NCBI GenBank assembly: GCA_032017425.1
Contig: DALZPW010000001.1
Length of the DNA stretch: 64,000 nt
Origin: Faucicola tetraodonis
GTDB lineage: Bacteria > Pseudomonadota > Gammaproteobacteria > Pseudomonadales > Moraxellaceae
Strand: one strand, 5' to 3'
The position numbers and the translations under genes were made by a program. Under the pieces are notes generated by a model, which had not been told where the DNA came from, did no database searches, and worked only from the letters and a program-made list of their open reading frames with translations. Shown here one piece after another: positions 26,230 to 35,985 of this stretch (position 1 is the first letter of the stretch; the number at the start of each line of letters is the position of its first letter).

Positions 26230-28026
26230 TTAGGTGATAATAATCTCTTCGCTAGGATAGCGATAGCTTTGATGCCTTGGGCGATTTAATAACGCAATTA
26301 AGATGGTCAACGCCCCAACCCGTCCACAAAACATCAGCCCAATCAGGACAGATTTGCTAAACGCACTTAAATGCGGGGTGATACCTAAGCTTAACCCTGT
26401 GGTGGTGTAAGCAGAAACACTTTCAAATAACACTTCTGTCATACTCATATTGGGCTCTGCCCAGCGTATTAACGTACAACCAAACGCAATGATAATTACT
26501 GATAAACATATAATCGCAAATGCCCGCTTCACTGAGATATCCGCAATTTCACGACGAAATACTTCGATACGAGAATAGCCGCGTGCCAGTGACACAATAT
26601 TGAGCACAGCGACCGCAAAGGTCGTGGTTTTGATACCACCGCCTGTAGAGTTTGGGGATGCCCCGACCCACATCAATGCAATGGTAAGCATCACGGTCGG
26701 TGGCGCTAGCTGTGCCATGTCTACCACGTTAATTCCTGATGAGCGCGGTGAAGCTGCCACAAAAAAACCTGTCACAAGTTTGCCAATGACACTGGTATGC
26801 TCAGTTAAAGTACCTTGCCACTCAAATACAAGCACACTGACAAAGGCAAGCACTAGCAAGGACAGGGTCGTCACTAGACTAATGCGACTATTGATACTCA
26901 GTAGCCACGGCTTGGCACCATATCGTGAGCGGTTAGGAAACAATAATCGCATCACTTGATGGCGCAAATATTCCACGACATTGGCAACTATCGCAAACCC
27001 CAACCCCCCAAACAAAAACGTCACCGCCACAACCATTTGTAACGGATAATTAAAGCGCAGTTGTAACTCATATAAGCTATCACTCATCGTTGAAAAACCT
27101 GCATTACAAAATGCAGAGATAGCATGAAACACCGAAAAAAAGATGCGACGATGGATACTCATAGGGACATCAAGCATACTGAGATAAATCGCTATGGCTG
27201 CCACGGACTCCACCGCAAAGGTGACCGCAAAAATTACTTTGAGCGTCTTTAGCACATCACTCATACGATTGGCTGAGGTCACATGCCCAATCTGTAGCTG
27301 TGTCTGATAACTGATACGCCCTCGAAAAAAATAGCTAAAATAGGTAGCAAAAGTTAAAATCCCTAAGCCGCCCAATTGAAACAAACACATGATAATGATT
27401 TGACCCAATGGCGTAAAAAAAGCGCCTGTATCTTTTACCGCCAGACCTGTAATACACACCGCACTCGTGGCAGTAAATAAAGCATCGACAAACGCAATAT
27501 GACCATACGTGGCATTTGGCATCATCAGCAAAAACGTGCCGAGCAAAATAAGCAATAAAAAACTTAAAATAAACAACTGGGCAGGGTGCGCAACGACTAT
27601 CTTAAAGCTAAATTCCATCACCAATAACTGACGAATAAAAGAAACCAACAACGCAATTTTTATCAGCGATTTTTCAAACAAGAATTTGTATAAAAAAGAG
27701 CTGTTATCGGCAAAAAAATGTGTCACCAATAGCGCAATAACTAATAAAGCAATGGACAAATCAAACGTTAGCACAAGCTTTGAGCGTATACCTTTTTGCA
27801 CATATTGACTCAATAATTCAATAAAATTAAGCCCAAGCACTATCAAATAAAACGTCGAAGCCACGCCATGCAACCAAACTTTAAAAACAAACCCTGTCTC
27901 AATAATCGCAAGCAATACAGCGAATAAACCGCTATAAAATACCAGTTTATTAAACACACCCGATGGCTTGTCATGCATTGAGTCCAGCGCATTTTTTTTA
28001 TTTTTTTTCAATATAAAATCAAACAT
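26230..28026 (-). CDS. ktrB: Potassium uptake membrane subunit KtrB/TrkH
   Basis: A K+ (Na+-coupled) translocating subunit of the SKT superfamily. Four pore repeats are visible, each with its filter Gly: TSAVCITGLAVKDTG, HAISAFCNAGFSTMSD, NSTGGGIKTTTFAV and SAYTTTGLSLGITP. The N-terminus carries extra helices, making about 598 residues, longer than Bacillus KtrB (about 450). ATG 28026 (MFDFILKKNK) is preferred, with GGAAG upstream. The ORF opens further upstream at 28080. Confidence 0.93.
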   Translation of the reverse strand: MFDFILKKNKKNALDSMHDKPSGVFNKLVFYSGLFAVLLAIIETGFVFKVWLHGVASTFYLIVLGLNFIELLSQYVQKGIRSKLVLTFDLSIALLVIALLVTHFFADNSSFLYKFLFEKSLIKIALLVSFIRQLLVMEFSFKIVVAHPAQLFILSFLLLILLGTFLLMMPNATYGHIAFVDALFTATSAVCITGLAVKDTGAFFTPLGQIIIMCLFQLGGLGILTFATYFSYFFRGRISYQTQLQIGHVTSANRMSDVLKTLKVIFAVTFAVESVAAIAIYLSMLDVPMSIHRRIFFSVFHAISAFCNAGFSTMSDSLYELQLRFNYPLQMVVAVTFLFGGLGFAIVANVVEYLRHQVMRLLFPNRSRYGAKPWLLSINSRISLVTTLSLLVLAFVSVLVFEWQGTLTEHTSVIGKLVTGFFVAASPRSSGINVVDMAQLAPPTVMLTIALMWVGASPNSTGGGIKTTTFAVAVLNIVSLARGYSRIEVFRREIADISVKRAFAIICLSVIIIAFGCTLIRWAEPNMSMTEVLFESVSAYTTTGLSLGITPHLSAFSKSVLIGLMFCGRVGALTILIALLNRPRHQSYRYPSEEIIIT

Positions 28027-28163
28027 CGTAAAGTTGACTTCCGTTTTACCCAAGCATAGTTGTTGTACTTTATACCGCAATTATACGTTTGAGAAAACTA
28101 GATTGAACAATCATTTAAAAAAGTAGCGATGATTTGACAAAATTACGTTATTTTTGAGGCAGG

Positions 28164-30047
28164 CTAAAACACCAAGGTTACCGTTAAGCCTTGGGTGGTG
28201 GTAGTGGTTTGGGCGTCATTCTCAACCACTTGCGTAGGACTCAGATAAATATCGATATTGGCTTGTTGGCAGATTTGATAAACAATTGATAAACCCAAGC
28301 CGGTACCGCCAATCACCGTCAAACCTGAATGGGCGCTTGTGTCTTTGGTGGGAAAAGATTTTTTGGCAGTATCGCTATGGGTTTGTGTGCTACTTGTTTG
28401 TCCTTGTCCGTGTGCTAGGGATGCGCTCGACGCATTTTGATTGACGCGGTAAAAGGGTTGAAAGACGTCTTGATAATGGGCTGCATCAATGCCAATGCCC
28501 GTATCGGCAACTTGGACGATGAGTCGTTTTGCGCGGTGATTGGGTTTGTTGCTAGCGTTGTTCACCAACACAGGGGTCGGGGTCAATGGGTTAGCGAAGT
28601 TGGCATGGGTGGCATAGGTGTCTTGGGTGGCATAAGTGGAATCGGTGCTGCTTGACGTCTGCGTTAAATCTTCGATAGTCATTTGGTCAATGACAACAGC
28701 GATATTGCCTGTGGCTTGGGTGTATAAAATGGCATTTTGCAGTAGGTTTTTGAGCAGGATAAACAAGGCAGTTTCATCTAGACTGACCTGCGTCGCTGAC
28801 GTACCCAGCGCGTTGAGATGGTTATCAACCGACAGGGTTTGGTCTTTACTATCGGCAATCGGCAATAGCAGTTTGATGGCTTCTCGTAGCACGGCGATTA
28901 AATCGGTGGGCGTGTTGGTGCGCTCGGTCAGCTGTGATTGCTGGGCGTCCATACGGGCAAGGGTGAGTAGCTGTTCCACCAAATGTTGATTGTGCTTCAC
29001 TCTGACAGCGAGTTTATGAATGTTTTGTTTGAATTTGGCTTGCCTTGCAGGATCGCTATACATCGCCGCATCTTGACTGTATTTTTGCAGTTGTTGTACT
29101 TGCAGTGAGATGGCGGTCAGTGGCGAGCGTAGCTCATGTGCTGCATCCGCGATAAAGCGATTTTGGTTTTGGATATGCGTGTCAACCCGTTGTAACAATG
29201 CATTGATTTCAATGACCAAAGGCATGAGCTCGCTGGGCAGAATTGAGCGATGTTGGCTGTCAGTGGGTAGCTCGATCAAGCTGAGATCTTGACCGTGACG
29301 TTTTGCCATTTGCCGAGCTAATATCTGAATCGGACGCAATACGCGCTTTAATACCCAAGGCAATAGTGCAAGCAGCAACAGAGTGGTTAGTAAAATTGGA
29401 ATAATGGATTGCCAAGCCGATTTTAACGCAATTTTTTTCTGCCATTCGACAGGTTGACGCACAAAAATCACCCGCCTTGGGGTGTCTTTACGAAAGACTT
29501 TCCAGATTTCACCATCAAGGGTTAATTCACTAAAACCGATAGGGGTATTAATCAATTGCGGGTGAGCCATTGGCTCAATAAAATTGGTGTCAATTTTGCC
29601 AAAACGGGCAGGGAAGATATCCACTTGCACACCGTCTTTAACGCCTTGATACTGTAGTACGCTGCTTTCATCATTGGGCGAGAAAACAGTGGTCGGCGTG
29701 CTACTGCTAGGGGCAGAAGCTATCATAGCTGGTATGGGCGGTCTAGGCGGTGGTAAGCCATGCGCTGCAAGACCATTGTTTGGGTTTGATAGTCGCCTAT
29801 TGGGATTTAGTTCATGCGGGGGTGGTCGCACCGTTGAGCGCGAGCTAACCAGCTCAGCAAGATAGCTAAGATTGGTTTCTTGTGAGGTGTTAAACTCTTG
29901 ATAGGTATAGCAAAATACCGCAATCTGTACCAAAATGCCAATCGATAGTAACGTGCCAAGTATCCAAACCAACAATTGTTTTTGTAGTGATTTTTGCAAC
30001 GATTTTTGCAAGGGTAGGGCGGTTTTTGTAGGGTTAGTCATGGTCAT
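28164..30047 (-). CDS. Sensor histidine kinase (OmpR-partner type)
   Basis: An inner-membrane kinase. TM1 (about 28-50) and TM2 (about 217-236) flank a periplasmic sensor domain that begins with a Pro/Arg-rich stretch. A HAMP-like segment follows, then the H-box FIADAAHELRSPLTAI with His304, the N-box (LLKNLLQNAILYTQ), the G1 box VADTGIGIDAAHYQ, and GGTGLGLSIVYQI. A long Ser/Thr-rich insert (about 470-560) splits the ATPase domain. The N-terminus repeats LQKS three times. It lies 62 bases after the response regulator gene; the pair resembles QseBC or PmrAB, and the signal is unknown. Confidence 0.92.
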   Translation of the reverse strand: MTMTNPTKTALPLQKSLQKSLQKQLLVWILGTLLSIGILVQIAVFCYTYQEFNTSQETNLSYLAELVSSRSTVRPPPHELNPNRRLSNPNNGLAAHGLPPPRPPIPAMIASAPSSSTPTTVFSPNDESSVLQYQGVKDGVQVDIFPARFGKIDTNFIEPMAHPQLINTPIGFSELTLDGEIWKVFRKDTPRRVIFVRQPVEWQKKIALKSAWQSIIPILLTTLLLLALLPWVLKRVLRPIQILARQMAKRHGQDLSLIELPTDSQHRSILPSELMPLVIEINALLQRVDTHIQNQNRFIADAAHELRSPLTAISLQVQQLQKYSQDAAMYSDPARQAKFKQNIHKLAVRVKHNQHLVEQLLTLARMDAQQSQLTERTNTPTDLIAVLREAIKLLLPIADSKDQTLSVDNHLNALGTSATQVSLDETALFILLKNLLQNAILYTQATGNIAVVIDQMTIEDLTQTSSSTDSTYATQDTYATHANFANPLTPTPVLVNNASNKPNHRAKRLIVQVADTGIGIDAAHYQDVFQPFYRVNQNASSASLAHGQGQTSSTQTHSDTAKKSFPTKDTSAHSGLTVIGGTGLGLSIVYQICQQANIDIYLSPTQVVENDAQTTTTTQGLTVTLVF

Positions 30048-30109
30048 TTTCGCGGCTATTTGGCGGTCATTGTCTGGATATTTTTGAGCCTTTTTTCTAT
30101 CGCTTTTTG

Positions 30110-30778
30110 TCAGTCTTGGGATTCGGCGCTGATATACCAGCCTAAACCACGGATATTTTTAATCCGTTTTTGACCAATTTTTTTGCGCAGTCCATAGATT
30201 AAAAATTCAATGGCATTGCTCTCTATCCCAGCTTCCCAATTGTAGATAGAATTTTCCAATTCACTTTTTGAAAACACTTTATCGGGTGCGGTCATAAAAG
30301 TGGTGAGCAGCATGTATTCTTTGGCGGTAATATCGATTTCTATGCCGTCACGTTTGAGGCGTTTGGCATTGATATCAAGGGTTAAGTCGCCGACTTGTAG
30401 GGTGTTTTGGCTATTGCCCTGCGAGCGGCGCACCAACACACGCATACGAGCGAGTAATTCACTCATCGCAAACGGCTTAGTCATATAGTCGTCTGCCCCA
30501 GCATCCAGTCCTTTCACGCGGTCTTTGATTTGGTCTCGGGCGGTCAGCACCAGTACAGGCGTGTCGATTTTGGCACTGCGAAGCGTCTCTAACACGCTCA
30601 TGCCGTCAATTTCTGGCAAGCCCAAATCCAGCAAAATCATGTCATACGCTTCGACTTTGAGGGTCAAAATCGCTTCTCGCCCATCTTTTGCCCAGTCTAC
30701 TGCATAGGCTTCTTCTTCTAGACTATCAATCAGACTGTCGGCAATGAAGACGTCATCTTCGACGAGTAATACTCTCAT
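30110..30778 (-). CDS. OmpR-family response regulator
   Basis: A receiver domain with the acidic pocket LVEDD, phospho-acceptor Asp51 (MILLDLGLP), and Thr/Lys (VLTARD, MTKPF). A C-terminal winged-helix DNA-binding domain follows (GDLTLDINAKRL, ITAKEYMLL, YGLRKKIG). ATG 30778 (MRVLLVEDD) is chosen, with AAGGTAA upstream. It stands between the PepSY lipoprotein gene and the histidine kinase gene on the same strand, so the three form a likely operon. Confidence 0.94.
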   Translation of the reverse strand: MRVLLVEDDVFIADSLIDSLEEEAYAVDWAKDGREAILTLKVEAYDMILLDLGLPEIDGMSVLETLRSAKIDTPVLVLTARDQIKDRVKGLDAGADDYMTKPFAMSELLARMRVLVRRSQGNSQNTLQVGDLTLDINAKRLKRDGIEIDITAKEYMLLTTFMTAPDKVFSKSELENSIYNWEAGIESNAIEFLIYGLRKKIGQKRIKNIRGLGWYISAESQD

Positions 30779-30825
30779 TGGGTTACCTTTATACACGAAT
30801 ACTGTTAAACAAATAGACTATAACA

Positions 30826-30855
30826 CAAAAAACCGCCATTCTAAGAATGACGGTG
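30826..30855 (-). terminator. Terminator-like hairpin after the PepSY gene
   Basis: On the minus strand CCGTCATTCTTAGAATGGCGG is followed by TTTTTT. It lies between the PepSY gene and the response regulator and may reduce read-through within the operon. Confidence 0.6.
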
Positions 30856-30889
30856 TTGCTCATAAGCAAGGTTGCCATTTGTCGCTCAA

Positions 30890-31816
30890 TTATGGCTGAG
30901 TAGGCGCACGACGGTTGAGGTCGTTAAGTGATTTGACATCGCTCACAGCACCTGTTTGGGCATCAACTTTGACATGGTAGATTTCTTGACCTTTTACCAC
31001 CTCAATTTGATAGCTTGGGGTTCTTGGTGGTTGATTTTGGGCAGGGTTTGGTGCAGGCGGCATGCCTGTATTGCCCATTTGTGGGTCTCTGTTAGGGCGG
31101 CGTTGACCGTCACGAGGACCATGACCACCCATTTTACCCCCTTTATCCCCACCTAAATGGGCGCCAATGGCTTCACCACCCACTTGGCTTGCTGCCAATT
31201 GCATGGCGCGCTCTAGGCTGATATTGGTGGCAGGCGGCGCAGGCGGTTGATTGTTGTTGGGGTTGCCCATGTTATTGGGGCTATTAGGGTTATTGGGGTT
31301 GCCAATGTTATTGGTGTTATTGGGTTGTGGCGGACGCGCTGGGCGTGATGGCCGTGATGGCCATGATGGCATAGTTGCTTGGGTCACTTGACCATTAGAC
31401 GCATTGACGATATAGAGTTGTGGTTGACCATTCGCACTAAGGGTCATGACCCGGTAGCCGACAATGTTGTCATCGGCGTTGTTGCCGCTACGGGCAGGAT
31501 TTGGGTTGGGTCGGTTGCTATTGTCATGATATTGTACACCAACAATGCGTGTGTTCGCGGCTTGTTTTTGTACCAAGGCGACTGCTTGAGAGGCACTGAT
31601 GCTGGCATTGGCGGCTGCTTGCGCGTTGGCTTGCATAGCTTGTAAGTGTTGCTCAAAGTTCTTGGCATTGGCTGGATGGCGCTTTTGCATTTTTTGCGCT
31701 TGTGGTGCTGCTGAGGTGCTCGCACAGGCGGTGAGTGTCGCACCTGTAACGACACTAAGCAGAGCTACACTAAGCCCAGTGGCTAAAAATGAGGGGTTAA
31801 ATTTTGCTAAGTTCAT
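30890..31816 (-). CDS. PepSY-domain lipoprotein
   Basis: A lipoprotein with lipobox LTAC, start ATG 31816 with AGGAAAA upstream. Residues about 75-155 hold a first PepSY-like unit (SASQAVALVQKQA ... GYRVMTLSANGQPQLYIVN). Then comes a Pro/Asn-rich repetitive linker (PNNPNSPNNMGN and similar) and a second PepSY unit (LERAMQLAASQVGG ... YHVKVDAQTGAVSDVKSL). PepSY proteins often lie beside QseBC-type two-component systems and may bind peptides or cations. It is first in the unit with the response regulator and kinase. Confidence 0.82.
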   Translation of the reverse strand: MNLAKFNPSFLATGLSVALLSVVTGATLTACASTSAAPQAQKMQKRHPANAKNFEQHLQAMQANAQAAANASISASQAVALVQKQAANTRIVGVQYHDNSNRPNPNPARSGNNADDNIVGYRVMTLSANGQPQLYIVNASNGQVTQATMPSWPSRPSRPARPPQPNNTNNIGNPNNPNSPNNMGNPNNNQPPAPPATNISLERAMQLAASQVGGEAIGAHLGGDKGGKMGGHGPRDGQRRPNRDPQMGNTGMPPAPNPAQNQPPRTPSYQIEVVKGQEIYHVKVDAQTGAVSDVKSLNDLNRRAPTQP

Positions 31817-32039
31817 AGGTTTTCCTGCGGTTGTTAATATAGTTGTTGATAACCCTTGATTGGATAGTACTATCATACAAAAATTAAGACAGCAGAAACT
31901 TAGCGATAACGCAGAATCGAGCTAGGTAGGTTATAGCAATCGGATTAAAAAAATTTGCTTTAGATAAGCGCCTGCAGCAATGTTCAAAAATGTTTTTATC
32001 AATTTTTTTGCCTGTCAAATTAATTTTTCCCTAGACAGG

Positions 32040-33827
32040 TTAAATTAAAACATCAGGCTCAGGTAATTGCACGATATTAATTGGATGGTCAGTTTGCCAA
32101 AGATGGTGGGTGACAATGATTAAAATGCCTTGCTGCTGATGTTTTACCAGCATTTGCCACAGTGCTTCACGGCTTTTTTTATCAAGTCCCGCAAACGGTT
32201 CATCAAGCAGCAAGATTTTTTTTGGGCTAAGTAATAGCCGTGCCAAGGCAATACGTCTGGCTTGACCACCGGAAATGGCTTGCCCGTATTCCCCTAGCGG
32301 GGTCTGTAATTGTAGCGGCTGACTGCGCGCCCAGTCTTTGAGTCCAACCTTACCCAGCACTTGCCAAAGCTGTTCATCACTGGCATAGGTGTTGCCCAAT
32401 CTTAAATTGGTCGCCAAGGTCTGGTCAAAAATATCAATCTGCTGCCCCAGATAACCTGTGAGCGCGGGCGTATTTTGTAAGGCTAGCCAATCCATCCCAT
32501 TGAGCTCGATGCTGCCTTGTTGCGGTGCTAGTTCATGGGCTAGCACTTGTAACAGTGTTGATTTGCCCGCGCCCGAGCGCCCAGTAATCAATACAGGGAT
32601 GCCTTGGGTGGCAGTCAAGCTGATAGCTTTGAAACCGACAATCGCCTGCGGCATTTTGGCAGCTAGCTGATTGATGGTGAGTGTGAGTGGCGCATTTAGG
32701 CGCGCAACATCAATGGGTAAAGGGGTTAAATCATGGTTTAAATAATGGCTAGGTTGTAGCGAAGGATTGAGTAATTCATTGAGTTGGTGTTTTGCTGCCA
32801 AACTATTGCCAAGGGCTAGCGAATGGGTGACTAACGGCGCTAGCAAGTCAGTCATGCCCATGATACCGAGGAATAACGCAAGCAACATCGGCACACTGAT
32901 GACAAGGGGCGTGTGATAAAAACCCACTAGCAAGCCGACCAAAACCGCTGCAATCAGCCACTGCATGATCAGCATGACCAATGACTGGGCGCGCTGGATG
33001 CGCTTTTGCTGATGCGTATGTTGAGTGTCGAGGCTGTTAAAAGCAGTCAATTCGGATTGCCAGCGCTGCCAAATCAATAAATGGGTAAGCGCCGATAGCG
33101 GATTGAGCAAACTGACACGCCTAGACTCTGCCAATGCCTGATGAGCGCGGGCGTGCTTGATACTGCGCCATGTCAGCAAGGCAGGTAGCATCAAACCTGC
33201 GATTAAAAATATGGCAATCAGCATGGGGTTAACATCATATTGATAAAGTAAAATGGCTACTAGCAAACTAGCAGTTGTCGCGACTAGCCAAGGTGATACC
33301 ACGCGCAGTGGCAACTCATTGAGCACCTCAATATCATGGGTTAAACGGTGCATGGCATGGGTAGATTGTAGGGTACTTGATAAGTTTGCCAGTGGCAGCC
33401 GTGCAAACTGGTTAAAAAACCGCACTCGCAGCCGCTGCAACAAACCAAACACCGCATGGTGGGATACCATCATTTCACCATAGCGTCCTGCGGTACGTAC
33501 CATCGCCATCACACGGATAATCGCTGCCGGTACCAGATAATTAAAACTGTGTGAGCCCAGCGCCACCATCCCCGCCATTGCTGCCGCAGAAATAAACCAC
33601 CCTGACGTCATCAATAGCCCAATCACCGATAACGCAGTCATTATCCCTAACAAGGCAGCAATGAGCCATTTATCTAGCTGCGTGCTAAACAGCTGGGATA
33701 AACGGAAGGTTTGATGACTGTTTGCTCTTTTTTGCCGGTGAGTTTTGACAAGGCTATTTTGATTAATAAGCCTATTTTCACTAGCAAGTTTATTTTCACT
33801 ATTGTTTTCACTATTAGGGGCTGTCAT
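32040..33827 (-). CDS. cydC: Heterodimeric ABC exporter subunit CydC
   Basis: Half of the CydDC exporter of glutathione and cysteine needed to assemble cytochrome bd. N-terminal six-helix domain (for example GIMTALSVIGLLMTSGWF); C-terminal ATPase with Walker A GRSGAGKST, the signature SGGQARRIALARL, Walker B ILLLDEPFAG and a late His in VTHH. The start ATG 33827 (AAGGTG upstream) leaves a 4-base gap after cydD; the longer ORF from 33863 would overlap it. The N-terminal 45 residues are Asn/Ser-rich. Confidence 0.93.
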   Translation of the reverse strand: MTAPNSENNSENKLASENRLINQNSLVKTHRQKRANSHQTFRLSQLFSTQLDKWLIAALLGIMTALSVIGLLMTSGWFISAAAMAGMVALGSHSFNYLVPAAIIRVMAMVRTAGRYGEMMVSHHAVFGLLQRLRVRFFNQFARLPLANLSSTLQSTHAMHRLTHDIEVLNELPLRVVSPWLVATTASLLVAILLYQYDVNPMLIAIFLIAGLMLPALLTWRSIKHARAHQALAESRRVSLLNPLSALTHLLIWQRWQSELTAFNSLDTQHTHQQKRIQRAQSLVMLIMQWLIAAVLVGLLVGFYHTPLVISVPMLLALFLGIMGMTDLLAPLVTHSLALGNSLAAKHQLNELLNPSLQPSHYLNHDLTPLPIDVARLNAPLTLTINQLAAKMPQAIVGFKAISLTATQGIPVLITGRSGAGKSTLLQVLAHELAPQQGSIELNGMDWLALQNTPALTGYLGQQIDIFDQTLATNLRLGNTYASDEQLWQVLGKVGLKDWARSQPLQLQTPLGEYGQAISGGQARRIALARLLLSPKKILLLDEPFAGLDKKSREALWQMLVKHQQQGILIIVTHHLWQTDHPINIVQLPEPDVLI

Positions 33828-33831
33828 ACCG

Positions 33832-35529
33832 TTACACCTTCGCCAAAGTAGATGCAATATCAAGGCTTATTTGCCGATCCAGCCAAGGCAGGCTTGTGGC
33901 ATCGTGCGTCACCCATAGCACGGTTTTACCCCTAGTCACTTGTTGTAATAGCGCATTAATCTCGGCTGCGGTATCACTATCTAAATGCTCAGTGGGTTCA
34001 TCGAGTAGCCAAAGCTGCGCGTCTTGTAATAGTAACTGGGCTATTGCCAGTCGTCGCTGCTGTCCACCGGACAACCCGCTACCACGTTCACCCAACTGAG
34101 TATCTAGCTGATTTGGCAGTGCCTTTATCAAAGGTTTTAAGCCCACTTGCGCAAGAATTTGCCATAGTTTGTCATTACTGGCGGTTGGGTTTGGCAGGCG
34201 CAAATTATCGGCGATACTCATCGGCAGTAGCATGGTTTGCTGTGACAAATAGGCGATTTGGTGGCGAAATTGCGTGGAATTGATGGTGTTAAAATTTTGG
34301 TTGTCAATAAAAATATCGCCTTGGTAGGCACAAAAACCCAAAAAAATTTGCAATAGCGTGGATTTGCCGCTGCCACTTTGACCGACAATCGCTAACCTTT
34401 CCCCTGCGGCAATAGCGAAACTTAACGGCGCGAGCCGTGTGCGCTGCTGATGATTGACCCAAATATTATCTGCGTCAATGGCAGGGGGCGCAGTTAATAT
34501 AAAGGGGTTAGCTTTTGTTTTTTCCGCTGACGCAAACGCTAACAACGGTGATAATTCAGCAATCGCACCTTCCGCTTGCGCTTTAACATGATAATCCGCG
34601 CCCAACTGACGTAGCGGGGCATAAAATTCAGGTGCCAACAGCAGTAAAAATAGCGCCGACTGGTAAGGCACAGGTACCGTGTTTTTTTGCCAAGGTAAAA
34701 TACCGATTAAACCAAAACCCAAATACACGGCAAGTAGCGCAATCGACAGCGCGGCTAACAGTTCTAGCGCGGCGGTGTTTAAAAACGCAATTTTGAGCAC
34801 CGACATGGTGCGCATACGGTAGGCTTCGGCTGAAGCATCGATATCTTGACTGGCGTGCCCAACAGCATCCAGCCGTTGCAGTGTCGCTGTACCACGTAAC
34901 CAATCCAAAAATCGCCCGCTTAGCTGTGCCATCGCGGCAAATTGTTGCCGACTTTTACGGGCGGTGGCATGACCAATTAATACCATAAATACAGGGACTA
35001 GCGGTGCAGTTAGTAGTAAAATCAGCGTCGCTATCCAGCTTTGGGTCGCAGCGGCGACTAATAGCATGATAGGCGTGGTCACCACAATCAGTCGCTGCAG
35101 ATAAAAACGGCTGACATAGCCCGTTAAGGCGTCACATTGCTCAATCACCATACTGGCAAGCCCGCCATCACTGCCATACTGGTCGCGCGCCGCACCTACT
35201 TGTGCCAGTTTTTCAACTAGCGTTTTTCGTAGGATGCTGGCTACTTGTAGTCCCGCGTCTAACGCCAGCTGGTCTTTGCAAAAATGCAGTAAAGGACGTA
35301 GCAACAGACATCCCATCAGCCACGGCAGATAATCAAAAAATACGTCAGTGGCAGGGCGGTGATGGGTAATTTGTGTTAACCAATCTGCAAAGATGACCGC
35401 AATCAGCCAAGACTGCACAATCAATACCAGCGTGGACACAACTGACAGTCCCCATGCCATATAAATCGGTCGCTTTGCCATAGCGGCATAGTGACGAAGG
35501 GTTTGGTTGACAGCAGAAGTTTCAGACAT
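33832..35529 (-). CDS. cydD: Heterodimeric ABC exporter subunit CydD
   Basis: Partner of CydC in the inner membrane. The transmembrane domain (WLIAVIFADWL and following) precedes an ATPase with Walker A GQSGSGKST, the Q-loop YLSQQTMLLP, the signature LSGGQQRRLAIAQ, Walker B LWLLDEPTEHLD and the His loop WVTHDAT. Its 565 aa are slightly shorter than E. coli CydD. It is first in the cydDC unit and diverges from cydABX, which encodes the oxidase that depends on it. Confidence 0.93.
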   Translation of the reverse strand: MSETSAVNQTLRHYAAMAKRPIYMAWGLSVVSTLVLIVQSWLIAVIFADWLTQITHHRPATDVFFDYLPWLMGCLLLRPLLHFCKDQLALDAGLQVASILRKTLVEKLAQVGAARDQYGSDGGLASMVIEQCDALTGYVSRFYLQRLIVVTTPIMLLVAAATQSWIATLILLLTAPLVPVFMVLIGHATARKSRQQFAAMAQLSGRFLDWLRGTATLQRLDAVGHASQDIDASAEAYRMRTMSVLKIAFLNTAALELLAALSIALLAVYLGFGLIGILPWQKNTVPVPYQSALFLLLLAPEFYAPLRQLGADYHVKAQAEGAIAELSPLLAFASAEKTKANPFILTAPPAIDADNIWVNHQQRTRLAPLSFAIAAGERLAIVGQSGSGKSTLLQIFLGFCAYQGDIFIDNQNFNTINSTQFRHQIAYLSQQTMLLPMSIADNLRLPNPTASNDKLWQILAQVGLKPLIKALPNQLDTQLGERGSGLSGGQQRRLAIAQLLLQDAQLWLLDEPTEHLDSDTAAEINALLQQVTRGKTVLWVTHDATSLPWLDRQISLDIASTLAKV

Positions 35530-35985
35530 GGTTGGTTAACAGTAACGATAAAATCAATGGACATATCATAGCGTATCAAGCACGGGTTAGGTACGACAAA
35601 TCATGCTCATCAAGGCAATGAGACAAAAAAGTGTAAACACCGTGCCCACCAATGAGGGTTGATAATACCTTGATAAAGGCATATAAAAAGCCATATAAAA
35701 GACAATTAAATAAGTAAAGCGATGAACGAGCCCACTTTAAAATACTACCCTCAAGAGACCCATAAACTATTACTCATTCAACTATCACCATCTTTGACAT
35801 GGTATGAGAAGATGGTAGCAGCAACGGAATACTAATCATAGTATTTTGTAGTCGGGTGCGACATTATGCCGCATGACAAATAATTTATAGATTTATATAA
35901 TGTTTGTAAATAAAAAATTACCCTTTTTTAAACCACGCATGAGGGTAATTGACATCTGAATTGGTTGTCAAACCAAGGAGTCAAC
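35530..35985. other. Divergent control region between cydDC and cydABX
   Basis: A 456-bp gap without genes. It holds a clear sigma-70 promoter for cydABX (35873-35901) and, toward cydD, AT-rich repeats of ATATAAAAAGCC type. I found no convincing ArcA or FNR box by eye. Confidence 0.5.
35873..35901 (+). promoter_or_regulatory. Promoter of cydABX
   Basis: ATGACA, a 17-base spacer and a perfect TATAAT; the -10 box ends 84 bases before the cydA start. Confidence 0.75.

Noticed and set aside
35655..35680. TTGATAATACCTTGAT upstream of cydA as an FNR box
   Set aside because: The FNR site is TTGAT-N4-ATCAA; here the second half is a direct, not an inverted, repeat.
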